From Rhodoferax sp. (GTDB taxonomy: Bacteria; Pseudomonadota; Gammaproteobacteria; Burkholderiales; Burkholderiaceae_C), in the NCBI GenBank assembly GCA_018063505.1, contig JAGPBF010000018.1, positions 1 through 35,712 of the forward strand: 35,712 nt of DNA. The letters run 5' to 3'. The position numbers and the translations under genes were made by a program. The notes below the pieces were generated by a model, which was not told the origin of the DNA, searched no databases, and was given only the letters and a program-made list of their open reading frames with translations. This document shows, one piece after another, positions 25,905 to 34,048 of the stretch. Position 1 is the stretch's first letter. The number at the start of each line of letters is the position of its first letter.

Positions 25905-26642
25905 TCAACGACCCTGATAGGAGGGTTTGCGTTTTTCACGGAATGCGGCGACCCCCTCGACGATGTCGGCACTCTCGCGCACGACATTGAGCTGGCGGAT
26001 GGTGTCGGCCATCAATTCCGATGGACCCTTGGGCATGATGTGCTGGTTGACGAAGCGCTTGATGGTGCGCAGCACCAGCGGCGCCGAATTCGCCAGTTCC
26101 TCGGCCTGCTTCATCGCCACCTCGACCTGCGTGCCAACGGGCACGAGTTCGCTCGCCAAGCCGACTTCGTAGCCGCGTTTGGCATCGACGGTACGACCCA
26201 ACAGCATGATGTCCATGGCAACCTTGTGCGGAATACGCGCCGCCAATCCGGCAATCATGCCGCCGGTAAAGCCCAGGCGCGCCTCAGGATAGGAAAACTT
26301 GGTGTTGTCGGCCGCAACCAGCAGGTCGCACATCATCGCCAGCACCAGTGACCCACCCACCACCCAGCCCGCGGTGGCGGCAATGATCGGCTTTTCGGTC
26401 GTGATGCCAGAACCCGGAATGCAACGCCACAGTTCGGGCAGATTGGACACGTCCGCACCCGAGGAGAACGCGTCGTTACCAGCGCCGGTGATGACCGCCA
26501 CGCGCTGATCCGACAGGTCGAACTCGGCGAAGCCCTGTTGCAACTCGATCGCCGTGTCCTTGCAGATGGCGTTCTTGCGGGCCGGCCGATTGATGGTGAA
26601 CAGCGTCACCTTGCCGACGTTCTCGATTGTGATTTGTGCCAT
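25905..26642 (-). CDS. Enoyl-CoA hydratase/isomerase family protein (crotonase 1)
   Basis: A 245-residue crotonase. It starts MAQITIENVGKVTLFTINRPARKNA; the oxyanion-hole region is AFSSGADVSNL and the second half reads VVGGSLVLAMMCDLLVAADNTKFSYPEARLG. The Glu equivalent to rat mitochondrial hydratase Glu164 is kept (PEARLG), but the Glu144 position appears to be Val. Loss of one acid is seen in isomerases and other variant crotonases, so plain hydration of enoyl-CoA is uncertain. ATG 26642 has AGGA seven bases upstream. It lies between the acyl-CoA synthetase (41 bp upstream) and the Bug protein. Confidence 0.92.
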   Translation of the reverse strand: MAQITIENVGKVTLFTINRPARKNAICKDTAIELQQGFAEFDLSDQRVAVITGAGNDAFSSGADVSNLPELWRCIPGSGITTEKPIIAATAGWVVGGSLVLAMMCDLLVAADNTKFSYPEARLGFTGGMIAGLAARIPHKVAMDIMLLGRTVDAKRGYEVGLASELVPVGTQVEVAMKQAEELANSAPLVLRTIKRFVNQHIMPKGPSELMADTIRQLNVVRESADIVEGVAAFREKRKPSYQGR

Positions 26643-26683
26643 GGTGGTTCCTTCTAAAAAATGAATGGGATGGGGTGGATTCC

Positions 26684-28813
26684 TCAGGCACTGCCAATGC
26701 GCGCGCGCGCATCGACGGCTACGGCGCCCTGGCCTTGCAGCCGCACTTTCAAAGGGTTGACTTCGATCTCGAAATCCTGACCCGGCGCGGCCTGCGCCAT
26801 GTCGTGCGCCAGCCAACCCAAGCGCACGATGGCGTCGACGACAGCCGCCGAATCCAGAGCGCCACGGCCGCGGAACGCGCCCAGCAAAGGTGCGATCTTG
26901 AGTCGATCGAGGGCCGCGCGGGCACTGGCGGCGTCCACCGGTGCCGGCAGCACGATGACGTCCTTGAACAGCTCCACCAGAACCCCACCGGCACCCACGA
27001 TGACCTGCGCACCGAACTGCGGATCGAACTGCGCTCCGATGATCATTTCGAGCTCGCCCGCTTCTTGCGCCTGCAGCGAGAAACCTTCGATGCGGGCTTG
27101 CGGAAGCAGTTCGGCGATGCGGGTCTGCATACGCTCGAGCCGAACGCGCAGATCGTCAGCGTCCGCAATGCCAAGTGCCACGCCACCGACATCCGACTTG
27201 TGGGCAATGTCGGGCGAGACCACCTTGAGGACCAAGGGAAATCCAAGTTCAGCCGAACGGGCCAGCGCCTGCTCGGCATCGCGCACAATCACCGCGCGAT
27301 TGACCGGCAAGCCTGCCGCGGCGACCAACGCCTTGGCGCTGGCCTCGTCGAGTGTGCCTGGCTGTGGTGCGCTGAACTGGTAACCAGCGGCCGGTCGCAC
27401 CGCCTGCGCAGGCTCGCTGTATTCCGACCAGTCTTTCCAGGCGCTCAGCACACTGACGGCTTCAGCCAGGGTATCGACATATGGCAAACTCCGCTCGACC
27501 AGCATGCGCCGCGCCGGCTCTGCGACACGACCCGGCAACATGACATACAAGGCCGGCTTGCCGCCGGCGCTGTCTTTCGCTGCGCCGTCGGCAAGCTGGC
27601 GCGTCAGGCCCGGAACGTCGGGCGCGGTCGTCAACACCATCAAGGCCAGGTCGGTACTGGTATCGGCCAGCACGGCCTCGGCGGTCACAACGCCGAGTTC
27701 CGCAGTGCCATCGTGCTTGCGTCCGCCGACATCGATCGGATTCGACGCCTGGCCTTCCGAATAGTGGATCGCCAGCGTCTCACGCGTGGTTTCGGTGAAC
27801 TGCGACAAGGGAATGCCGGCGTGGGAAAGGCGGTCGGCCGAAATGGCACCACCCCCACCCGAGGTGGTGATGATCGCGACATTGCTGATCTTGCGCGTTG
27901 GGTAGCGCACCATCGCGTTGGCGAGGATCAGCATATTCAGCGGATCGTCCAGCATGATGACGTTCTCACGTTCACATACGGCCTGCAACGCCTCGAAGTT
28001 GCCCGCCAGGCTTGCCGTATGCGAATAGGCGGCGCGGCTGCCGTCGGCGCTGGCACCTGCCTTGACCATCAGCCATGGCTTGCCGGCGGCGCGCGCGCGA
28101 CGCGCCAGGTCGACGAAGCGTTGCGGCGACTTGATACCTTCGACATAGCTGCAGATGACCGACGTCTTGTCATCCTCGATCAGAAACTCGATGAAATCGG
28201 CCAGCTCGAGATCAGCCTGATTGCCGACGGAGACACAATGCGAGAAGCCGATACCCATCCCATACGAGCGATCGAACAGGGTGCCCATCAAGGCGCCACT
28301 CTGGCTGACGAAGCCGATCGGCGCCTCGATCAAGGCCTCGACATCGACGGCTGGCGAAGAACACAGCACGAGCTTGTTGGCCGGGCTGATGATGCCCAGG
28401 CAATTGGGTCCGATCAGGCGCATGCCGTGCGCGGAGGCCGCGGCCACCACTTCGCGCTCGAGCGCCAGGCCTGCGGGGCCGGCATCGGAGAATTTCGACG
28501 TGATGATGATCGCCGCCTTGACACCCCGTTCGGCGCAAGCCTTGATCTCGTCCTTCACCTTGGCCTGGGGCAAGGCCATGATCGCCATGTCCGGTGCAGT
28601 CGGAGTCGCCGCAATGTGGGCATAGGTCTTGATGCCGAACAACGATTCACGCGTCGGGTTGATCGGATAGACGACACCATCGAATCGATGTTGCAGCAAC
28701 ATCTTGTACAAGCGGCCGCCAAATTTGGTCTGGTCTTCCGAGGCACCGATCACGGCGACCGATTTCGGATTGAGCAAGGTCTTGAGCGAATGGGAAATCA
28801 CGTTTGGAGTCAC
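26684..28813 (-). CDS. ADP-forming acyl-CoA synthetase (acetate-CoA ligase family, fused subunits)
   Basis: A 709-residue single-chain NDP-forming acyl-CoA synthetase. Order: CoA-binding domain (from LLNPKSVAVIGASED), succinyl-CoA ligase-like domains with catalytic His265 in YSHTASLAG, and a C-terminal ATP-grasp domain (about 480-705) with FPLVLKVVSPDIAHKSDVGGV and EIEVNPLKV. It forms a phosphohistidine and an acyl-CoA from acid, CoA and ATP. There is no ATG: GTG 28813 is chosen because AAGGA lies nine bases upstream; TTG 28822 is the alternative. Fused, multi-specific members occur in aromatic and dicarboxylate catabolism; the acid is unknown here, possibly a sulfur-containing one. Confidence 0.92.
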   Translation of the reverse strand: MTPNVISHSLKTLLNPKSVAVIGASEDQTKFGGRLYKMLLQHRFDGVVYPINPTRESLFGIKTYAHIAATPTAPDMAIMALPQAKVKDEIKACAERGVKAAIIITSKFSDAGPAGLALEREVVAAASAHGMRLIGPNCLGIISPANKLVLCSSPAVDVEALIEAPIGFVSQSGALMGTLFDRSYGMGIGFSHCVSVGNQADLELADFIEFLIEDDKTSVICSYVEGIKSPQRFVDLARRARAAGKPWLMVKAGASADGSRAAYSHTASLAGNFEALQAVCERENVIMLDDPLNMLILANAMVRYPTRKISNVAIITTSGGGGAISADRLSHAGIPLSQFTETTRETLAIHYSEGQASNPIDVGGRKHDGTAELGVVTAEAVLADTSTDLALMVLTTAPDVPGLTRQLADGAAKDSAGGKPALYVMLPGRVAEPARRMLVERSLPYVDTLAEAVSVLSAWKDWSEYSEPAQAVRPAAGYQFSAPQPGTLDEASAKALVAAAGLPVNRAVIVRDAEQALARSAELGFPLVLKVVSPDIAHKSDVGGVALGIADADDLRVRLERMQTRIAELLPQARIEGFSLQAQEAGELEMIIGAQFDPQFGAQVIVGAGGVLVELFKDVIVLPAPVDAASARAALDRLKIAPLLGAFRGRGALDSAAVVDAIVRLGWLAHDMAQAAPGQDFEIEVNPLKVRLQGQGAVAVDARARIGSA

Positions 28814-28860
28814 GGGAATCAATCCTTATGTGGAGCAAGATGTGGATGACAGTCGCAGCA

Positions 28861-29625
28861 CTATCTGCGTAACTGGCTGGCGCGATAGGCCGAAATTCGG
28901 CCCTTCAGACCTGGACGCGCGGCCGACTGAACCAACCGGGCAAGATCCTCTGCATCTCCCGCATCACCACGCGAACGCCGCACGCCGTCGATCGCCCGAT
29001 GCACGCCGCCGGCAGTAGCTGCATCGAGCCGCTGCGCACGTTCAATGCGATGCGCAAGCGCGGCCTCGCGTTCGTGTTGCGCCAACTGGCGGGTCGCGAG
29101 CCGATCGGCCAGCGCATTCGAGGCGTCGATCAGGGCACCGCTTTCAACCCATTCGCGCGCCCGCTCCGGGCCGGCGATGGCGGCCAACCTGGTCGTGCCC
29201 AGCACCAACCCGAAGGCGGCGCCGGGAAACGCAAACGAGGCGTCGCCGACGATCCAGCGCTCGCTGCAGGCGCAGAACAGGTCCGCGCCGGCCCCCATGA
29301 CCCGGCCATGGCCCAGCGCCAAAGTGGGGAACGGCGCCGCATGAATCGCCTGCAGCATGAGCTCGACCCGCGTAAAGCGCGCCAGCAGGCTGTCGTCGCT
29401 TTCTTGGTCCAGCGCCGACAGGTCAAAGCCGGTGCAGAAATGCTTGCCCGCAGCCGAAATCAGCAACAGGCGCGGTGCTGCCGCATACGCCTGCTGCACG
29501 GCTGCGGTGAGCGCGACCACCAATTCGGCTGAAAGCGCGTTGCCCTTGTCGGCGCGACGCAGTTCGAGGTGCAGCACGCCGTTGTCGAACGTGACACCCA
29601 GGCTCGCGACCGGCGCCGCGCTCAT
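28861..29625 (-). CDS. Enoyl-CoA hydratase/isomerase-like protein (crotonase 2, atypical active site)
   Basis: A 254-residue crotonase-fold protein with landmarks KGNALSAELV, HFCTGFDLSAL and GHGRVMGAGADLFCACSERWIVGDASFAFPGAAFGL. Neither catalytic Glu of classical hydratases is present: the first position is Asp (GADLF) and the second is Gly (FPGAAFG for xPExxLG). It may do different chemistry or be a non-catalytic partner of crotonase 1. ATG 29625 has GAAGG eight bases upstream. ATG 29691 forms an ATGA overlap with the dioxygenase gene and would add 22 residues; both starts read MSAAP, so the choice is open. Confidence 0.85.
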   Translation of the reverse strand: MSAAPVASLGVTFDNGVLHLELRRADKGNALSAELVVALTAAVQQAYAAAPRLLLISAAGKHFCTGFDLSALDQESDDSLLARFTRVELMLQAIHAAPFPTLALGHGRVMGAGADLFCACSERWIVGDASFAFPGAAFGLVLGTTRLAAIAGPERAREWVESGALIDASNALADRLATRQLAQHEREAALAHRIERAQRLDAATAGGVHRAIDGVRRSRGDAGDAEDLARLVQSAARPGLKGRISAYRASQLRR

Positions 29626-29687
29626 CAGGGTACCTTCGCCCTGCGCGCTGCGGTGCGAGCTTGCTTGGGAGCGGCCCGGCGCGGCGC

Positions 29688-30278
29688 TCATGCGGCGCTG
29701 CCGGCCCACAGATTGGGCACCAGCTTATTCGAGTATCCGGACACGAAATCCTTGGCCGCGCCGGTGTCGGGTGCGAACACGTGGCGCGCGATACGGCCGA
29801 TGTTGCCGCCATAGAGGTGAATGCTGATCGAGACCTGGTCGTCCAGGCCATTTCGGACCTGGTGTATGTCTCCCAGCGTGGGTGAGACCACGTCGATCTC
29901 GCCAGGCACCAGCTTTTCCTCCTGGCCGCTCACCGCCAAAGGCGCTCCGTTGGCGCCACGCTCATAGCGCTGGGCGAACTCCGCACCGCGCAGCATCGCG
30001 ATGATGCCCCACACGGTATGGTCGTGAATCGGCGTCTTCTGCCCCGGACCCCAGACGAAACTGACCAACGAGAACCGGTCGAGCGGATCACCATACAGCA
30101 GGTGCTGCTGGTAATACTGGGGATGCGGCACCGCCATGGCCTCGGGCAGCCAGTCGTCCCGTGCCACCAATGCGCGCATCAGCGATGAGGCACCGGCAAG
30201 CAATTGCGCCTCGCTGGCGTCGGGTTGATCAAACAGGCGCGTCATCGAACGCACAAAATCAAGCAATCGTTCTGACAT
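29688..30278 (-). CDS. Thiol dioxygenase, probable 3-mercaptopropionate dioxygenase
   Basis: A 196-residue cupin of the bacterial cysteine-dioxygenase family. The iron ligands are His85 and His87 (TPIHDHTVWG) and His139 (GDIHQV). The outer-sphere triad Ser152-x-His154-x-Tyr156 is present, and Arg165 lies nine residues after the Tyr. The triad and the Arg spacing match those described for Azotobacter 3-mercaptopropionate dioxygenase (Ser155, His157, Tyr159, Arg168) rather than mammalian cysteine dioxygenase. The expected reaction is 3-mercaptopropionate + O2 to 3-sulfinopropionate. ATG 30278 has AAAGGA six bases upstream and lies two bases past the CoA-transferase stop. Cysteine cannot be excluded as substrate. 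Confidence 0.88.
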   Translation of the reverse strand: MSERLLDFVRSMTRLFDQPDASEAQLLAGASSLMRALVARDDWLPEAMAVPHPQYYQQHLLYGDPLDRFSLVSFVWGPGQKTPIHDHTVWGIIAMLRGAEFAQRYERGANGAPLAVSGQEEKLVPGEIDVVSPTLGDIHQVRNGLDDQVSISIHLYGGNIGRIARHVFAPDTGAAKDFVSGYSNKLVPNLWAGSAA

Positions 30279-30280
30279 GG

Positions 30281-31462
30281 TCAATCCTTTACGCTGGCGC
30301 TGGTTGAAACGCCGTACCGCTGCTTCACCTCTTGCGTATGCTGGCCCAGTGCCGGAGGAGACATGCGCACCGGGAAACCCTGGCCGTTCAGCCGGATAGG
30401 CGATGAGAAGGTCTTGATCGTTTGCCCGCCGGGCAGGTCGATGTCCTGAATCCAGTTCATGAACTCGGTTTGCGGATCGGCCAGGGCCGATGCGTAGTCG
30501 TTGATACGCGCGTGCGGCACACCTGCCGCCTCAAAGGCCGTAATCCAGTGCTCGACCGGTTGTTTGCCAAAGACCGCTTCCAGTTGATCCTTCAGCGCGA
30601 CCTGGTTGGCCGCCCGGTCTGTCGTGCTGAGAAAACGCGGATCGTCGGTCAATGCCGGGAGGTCGACCACACCGCACACCTCGAGCCATAACTTGTGATT
30701 GCCTGCGGCGATCACGAAGTAGCCGTCGCTCGCCTTGAATGCCTGGTACGGCGCGTTGCGCGGATGCGCCGAACCCAGCTTGCCCGGGCTGCGGCCGTTG
30801 CCGAAGTACTCGCTGGTCTGCAGCGCGGCAATTCCCAATGTGCAACCGAACATGGATATGTCGACATGCGCGCCATCGCCTCCCGCACGCACATGGGTCA
30901 GCATGGCAACGATCGAGAACGCCGCGTACAGCCCCGAAGCGAAGTCGGACACGGGCACGCCACATTTGACCGGCGCGCCGTCGGCCTCACCGGTGACGCT
31001 CATGACACCGGCGGAAGCCTGGATCGTCAGGTCGAACCCGCCTTCGCTGGCTCGCGGCCCGCTCTGGCCATAAGCTGAGATCGAGCAATACAACAGCTTC
31101 GGCCGTTCCTGCGCAAAACTCGCATACCCCAGGCCAAGCCTGTCCATGACACCCGGCCGGTTGTTCTCGAGCACGATGTCCGCGTCCAAAATCAGCTGGC
31201 GCGCGATCTCCAGATCCGCCGGCGACTTGAGGTCGAGCACGACGGATGATTTGTTCCGGTTCAATGCTGCGAAGTTCTCACTGAAGCCCGCGTTCAGTGG
31301 CGGCCATTGGCGTAAGCTGTCGCCCGCCGGAGGCTCCACCTTGATCACGGTGGCGCCCATGTCCGCCAGCAACATGGCGGAGAAAGGGCCTGCTGCGGTC
31401 GAGCAGAACTCCACGACCTGGACGCCGGCGAGTGGCAATAGGGTTTTGTTGGTTTGGGTCAT
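30281..31462 (-). CDS. Class III CoA-transferase (CaiB/BaiF family)
   Basis: A 393-residue family III CoA-transferase. It begins LPLAGVQVVEFCSTAAGPFSA, has DMGATVIKVEPPAGDSLR and LNRNKSSVVLDLK, and keeps the catalytic Asp173 in VPVSDFASGLYAA, which forms the mixed anhydride with the substrate. Length and motif order fit formyl-CoA and succinyl-CoA:acid transferases. It is the first gene of the operon, with a promoter-like element and a palindrome 105-157 bp upstream. A class III transferase (Act) that activates 3-sulfinopropionate has been described in Variovorax paradoxus, so this gene next to a mercaptopropionate dioxygenase could do the same. No strong ribosome binding site is seen. Confidence 0.93.
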   Translation of the reverse strand: MTQTNKTLLPLAGVQVVEFCSTAAGPFSAMLLADMGATVIKVEPPAGDSLRQWPPLNAGFSENFAALNRNKSSVVLDLKSPADLEIARQLILDADIVLENNRPGVMDRLGLGYASFAQERPKLLYCSISAYGQSGPRASEGGFDLTIQASAGVMSVTGEADGAPVKCGVPVSDFASGLYAAFSIVAMLTHVRAGGDGAHVDISMFGCTLGIAALQTSEYFGNGRSPGKLGSAHPRNAPYQAFKASDGYFVIAAGNHKLWLEVCGVVDLPALTDDPRFLSTTDRAANQVALKDQLEAVFGKQPVEHWITAFEAAGVPHARINDYASALADPQTEFMNWIQDIDLPGGQTIKTFSSPIRLNGQGFPVRMSPPALGQHTQEVKQRYGVSTSASVKD

Positions 31463-31566
31463 GCAATGGTTTTCGGGGCTGAATCCGTGCCATCCGTGTC
31501 CGTCCCGATCGGGTACCGGATTGGTGAGCGCGTCATGTTCAGAGACCGAAAGAATGAAGAGATGGC

Positions 31567-31595
31567 GATATCGTACGTTTTTCCATAAACATCAA
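31567..31595 (-). promoter_or_regulatory. Candidate sigma-70 promoter of the CoA-transferase operon
   Basis: On the minus strand TTGATG (31595-31590) and GATATC (31572-31567) are 17 bp apart, about 105 bp before the CoA-transferase ATG. The surrounding DNA is AT-rich against a GC-rich background. The -10 match is only moderate. A palindrome lies just upstream of the -35 box. Confidence 0.45.
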
Positions 31596-31598
31596 CTA

Positions 31599-31619
31599 AT
31601 GTTCTATTTTGCAGAACAT
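31599..31619. promoter_or_regulatory. Perfect 21-bp palindromic operator before the CoA-transferase operon
   Basis: ATGTTCT, seven bases, AGAACAT: perfect 7-bp arms. It lies immediately upstream of the -35-like hexamer of the minus-strand promoter, a position used by activating IclR-family proteins such as PcaU/PobR. It resembles the dyad at 21549-21571 in front of the IclR gene. The remaining part of 31463-31732 holds no gene that I can support. Confidence 0.6.
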
Positions 31620-31732
31620 CGACCATTGGAATCCAGCGCCAAAATGCACCTGGCTGTTGCGCGCGTTTTCGGCACGCGCGAATCGGCAGCACACGCGTGG
31701 ACGGCGCACAACGGAGTTGCGCCCGAAATTGC

Positions 31733-32947
31733 TCAAGCGCTCGCAAGCCTCACCGGCGAAGCTTCGTCCTCGCGCGACTGCAGGACCATCAACAACACCA
31801 TGCCAACGGCCATCACCACCGCCGCGAGCAACAACGCCCCGCTATAGCTGCCGGTGTAGAAAGCAACATAACCCGCCATTGCCGGCGCGATGACCTGGGC
31901 GGCGCCGTAACTCAAGGTCAGCCGCGCCATGGCCCGCGCTGGATTTGTCGGAAAGCGGCGCCCGATCAATGTGAGGGTCAAGCTGACAATGCCGATGAAA
32001 GTGGCGCCGTACAGCGCCGCACTGGTATAGGCAGCCCACGCCTGCTGGCTGAACACCAGCATCAGAAACGACACGATTTGCAAGCCGAAGGCGATCAACA
32101 AGGCGGGCACCGTTCCGTGCCTGCGTGCGATCCAGTCCCAGGCAACGCAGGCTGGCGACGCAGCCAGACCCACGACCACCCACACCAGATTGCCCTTGCC
32201 GGTCAAGGCGGGCATCCGCTCCATGATCGCCACGGTGAAAGTGGCACTGATGACATAACCGAAGCCCGCGCAAAAATAGATCGCCACCATGATGCGCATC
32301 CACGATCGTGCAGGCGCTTGTCCGCCAGATTCGCTCTGCGGCTCTTGTGAGACTGGAATGGGCGCCGGCAACCAGGCCCAGGCCGGCACAAGCAGCAACA
32401 AAGCCAACGCACCAAAGCTGAACCACTGGCCGCGCCAATCGGTCAGATCACCGGCCACCAGAACGACGATGCCGGCGGTGACGATGCCCAGGCCCATGCC
32501 GGCGAAATGGATGCCCAGTTCCGGCTTTCTGCCATGGGTCATCAGCCAATTGAGCACCAGGCCCGAGCCGATGAGGAGACCCGCGGCGCTGCTCAAACCG
32601 GCGACGAAGCGCAAGGCGACCCATACCACCATGTGCTGGGACATCCCCATGCCAACCGTACTGAGAACGCCGAGTAGCAGACCGATGCGAAACAGCTGAA
32701 ACTTGACATGAAGACTCTTGAGCGAGGCAGCCAGGAGCGCACCACTCATGTAACCAAGATAGTTCCAGGTCGCCAACCATCCGGCATCGATCTCGGTCAT
32801 GCCGGTTTGTGAAACCATGGCGGGAAGCAGCGGCGTATAGGCAAACCGCGCAATACCCACCGTCAATATCAGGCTGCAGATACCCGCCGTCAGAACCTGT
32901 ATGTGTCCGATGGCTGGGCCTGGGTCTTGTCTGGTGTTGCGTGTCAT
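31733..32947 (-). CDS. MFS transporter, YbfB/YjiJ family
   Basis: A 404-residue integral membrane protein with about twelve hydrophobic helices. The first reads IQVLTAGICSLILTVGIARFAYTPLLPAM, the hallmark of the YbfB/YjiJ group (GIARFAYTPLLP), followed by GWLATWNYLGYMSGAL. ATG 32947 is chosen; the open frame extends seven codons further. It is divergent from an AraC regulator 72 bp away, a common regulator-transporter pairing. The substrate is unknown; it might export or import a compound related to the neighbouring CoA pathway. Confidence 0.92.
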   Translation of the reverse strand: MTRNTRQDPGPAIGHIQVLTAGICSLILTVGIARFAYTPLLPAMVSQTGMTEIDAGWLATWNYLGYMSGALLAASLKSLHVKFQLFRIGLLLGVLSTVGMGMSQHMVVWVALRFVAGLSSAAGLLIGSGLVLNWLMTHGRKPELGIHFAGMGLGIVTAGIVVLVAGDLTDWRGQWFSFGALALLLLVPAWAWLPAPIPVSQEPQSESGGQAPARSWMRIMVAIYFCAGFGYVISATFTVAIMERMPALTGKGNLVWVVVGLAASPACVAWDWIARRHGTVPALLIAFGLQIVSFLMLVFSQQAWAAYTSAALYGATFIGIVSLTLTLIGRRFPTNPARAMARLTLSYGAAQVIAPAMAGYVAFYTGSYSGALLLAAVVMAVGMVLLMVLQSREDEASPVRLASA

Positions 32948-33019
32948 GCGCAAATTGTGTGGCCGCACGCAGGCGTATCATTTCGACCATTACCCAACCT
33001 GTATCGACGAGACGACATC

Positions 33020-33835
33020 ATGCAATCGGATGACGATTGGCTGGTACTGGGCGTGCCGCCTTTGAAGGCGCTGCCAAATCGCGTGACGGTCCGCTCGGAG
33101 TGCCTTCCAGCCCACAGCGTATTTCCATGGCACAGCCACGCGTGGAATCAGCTCGTGCATGCAGTGTCCGGCCCGTTGGTGGTCGCGGTCCGAGGGCAGC
33201 AGTTCGTCATCATGCCCGAGCAGGCGGTCTGGATCCCGAAGGACATACTGCACAGCGTGCGTTCGTTTTTCGGAGCGGAGTTCCGCAGCCTCTACCTGGC
33301 CGACGATCCGATGATCGGCATGCCTGATACCACCGTGGTGCTGGACGTGTCCGATTTGCTTCGCGCTCTGATCAACGAGGCGGCAAGTCTCGATGCGCGG
33401 CAAGAAGAGAGCACCTACACCAGTGGGGTCTTCATGTTGATCCTGGCGCATCTCAAGCGACTGCCACGCAGACCGTACTTTCTGCAGTGGCCCGGGAACC
33501 GCAAACTCCAGGCGATCTGCGAAGCACTTTACAAAAACCCATCCGACACACGAGGCATAGCCGAATGGGCGACCACACTGGGCGCCTCCGACCGGACGCT
33601 GTCACGCCAGTTCGAGCGTGAAATGGGTGTCAGCTTTCGCGACTGGCGCTACCGGCTACGCGCATTCAAGGCGCTCGAACTATTGGCCACGGGCATGTCG
33701 ATCACTGCCGCTTCGATCGAGATCGGCTACGCATCAACCGCAGCGTTCACTTACATGTTTCGCAAGGAGTTTGGCTGCAGCCCGTCCACCTACCGCAATC
33801 GCAAGGAGGGTGTTGAGCACGATGGCTTAATCTGA
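33020..33835 (+). CDS. AraC-family regulator with cupin sensor domain
   Basis: A 271-residue regulator. The N-terminal cupin (about 20-95) holds HSVFPWHSHAWNQLVHAVSG and MPEQAVWIPKDILHSV, so a small-molecule or metal-binding pocket is likely. The C-terminal AraC domain (about 175-265) has TRGIAEWATTLGASDRTLSR and MSITAASIEIGYASTAAFTY, then MFRKEFGCSPSTYR. ATG 33020 is preferred over the earlier ATG 32903, because the latter overlaps the divergent MFS gene and adds sequence without homology. It probably controls the MFS gene. Confidence 0.92.
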   Translation: MQSDDDWLVLGVPPLKALPNRVTVRSECLPAHSVFPWHSHAWNQLVHAVSGPLVVAVRGQQFVIMPEQAVWIPKDILHSVRSFFGAEFRSLYLADDPMIGMPDTTVVLDVSDLLRALINEAASLDARQEESTYTSGVFMLILAHLKRLPRRPYFLQWPGNRKLQAICEALYKNPSDTRGIAEWATTLGASDRTLSRQFEREMGVSFRDWRYRLRAFKALELLATGMSITAASIEIGYASTAAFTYMFRKEFGCSPSTYRNRKEGVEHDGLI

Positions 33836-33966
33836 ACCAGTGGCTGACGGCGCGACAGAACAGCACCGGCGCCGCGACGGATCTGGCGGCACTGATCGCC
33901 TCGGCAGCGCGCAGTCGACTGAAGGATCACATCCTGGCCTACACGCAACGCCAGCTGCGCAAATAA
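33817..33966 (+). pseudogene. C-terminal remnant of an unidentified coding sequence
   Basis: A frame overlapping the AraC stop reads WLNLNQWLTARQNSTGAATD and then LAALIASAARSRLKDHILAYTQRQLRK before a TAA at 33964-33966. Third positions are strongly GC-biased and the composition (helical, Arg/Lys-rich end) looks like a genuine protein C-terminus, but there is no start codon or ribosome binding site and the frame is closed just upstream. I do not recognise the family. The rest of 33967-34048 shows nothing. Confidence 0.35.
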
Positions 33967-34048
33967 CCGACAGTTGATTGGCGCACCGATATCTGATCGG
34001 AATACACACGCCGTCGACGTGTCATACGCCCGCATCCTCGACGCAACA

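Noticed and set aside
26636..28849. A 737-codon open frame on the plus strand
   Set aside because: It is antisense to the ADP-forming acyl-CoA synthetase, whose motifs are complete. Its product is His/Gln/Arg-rich without recognisable domains, typical of GC-rich shadow frames.
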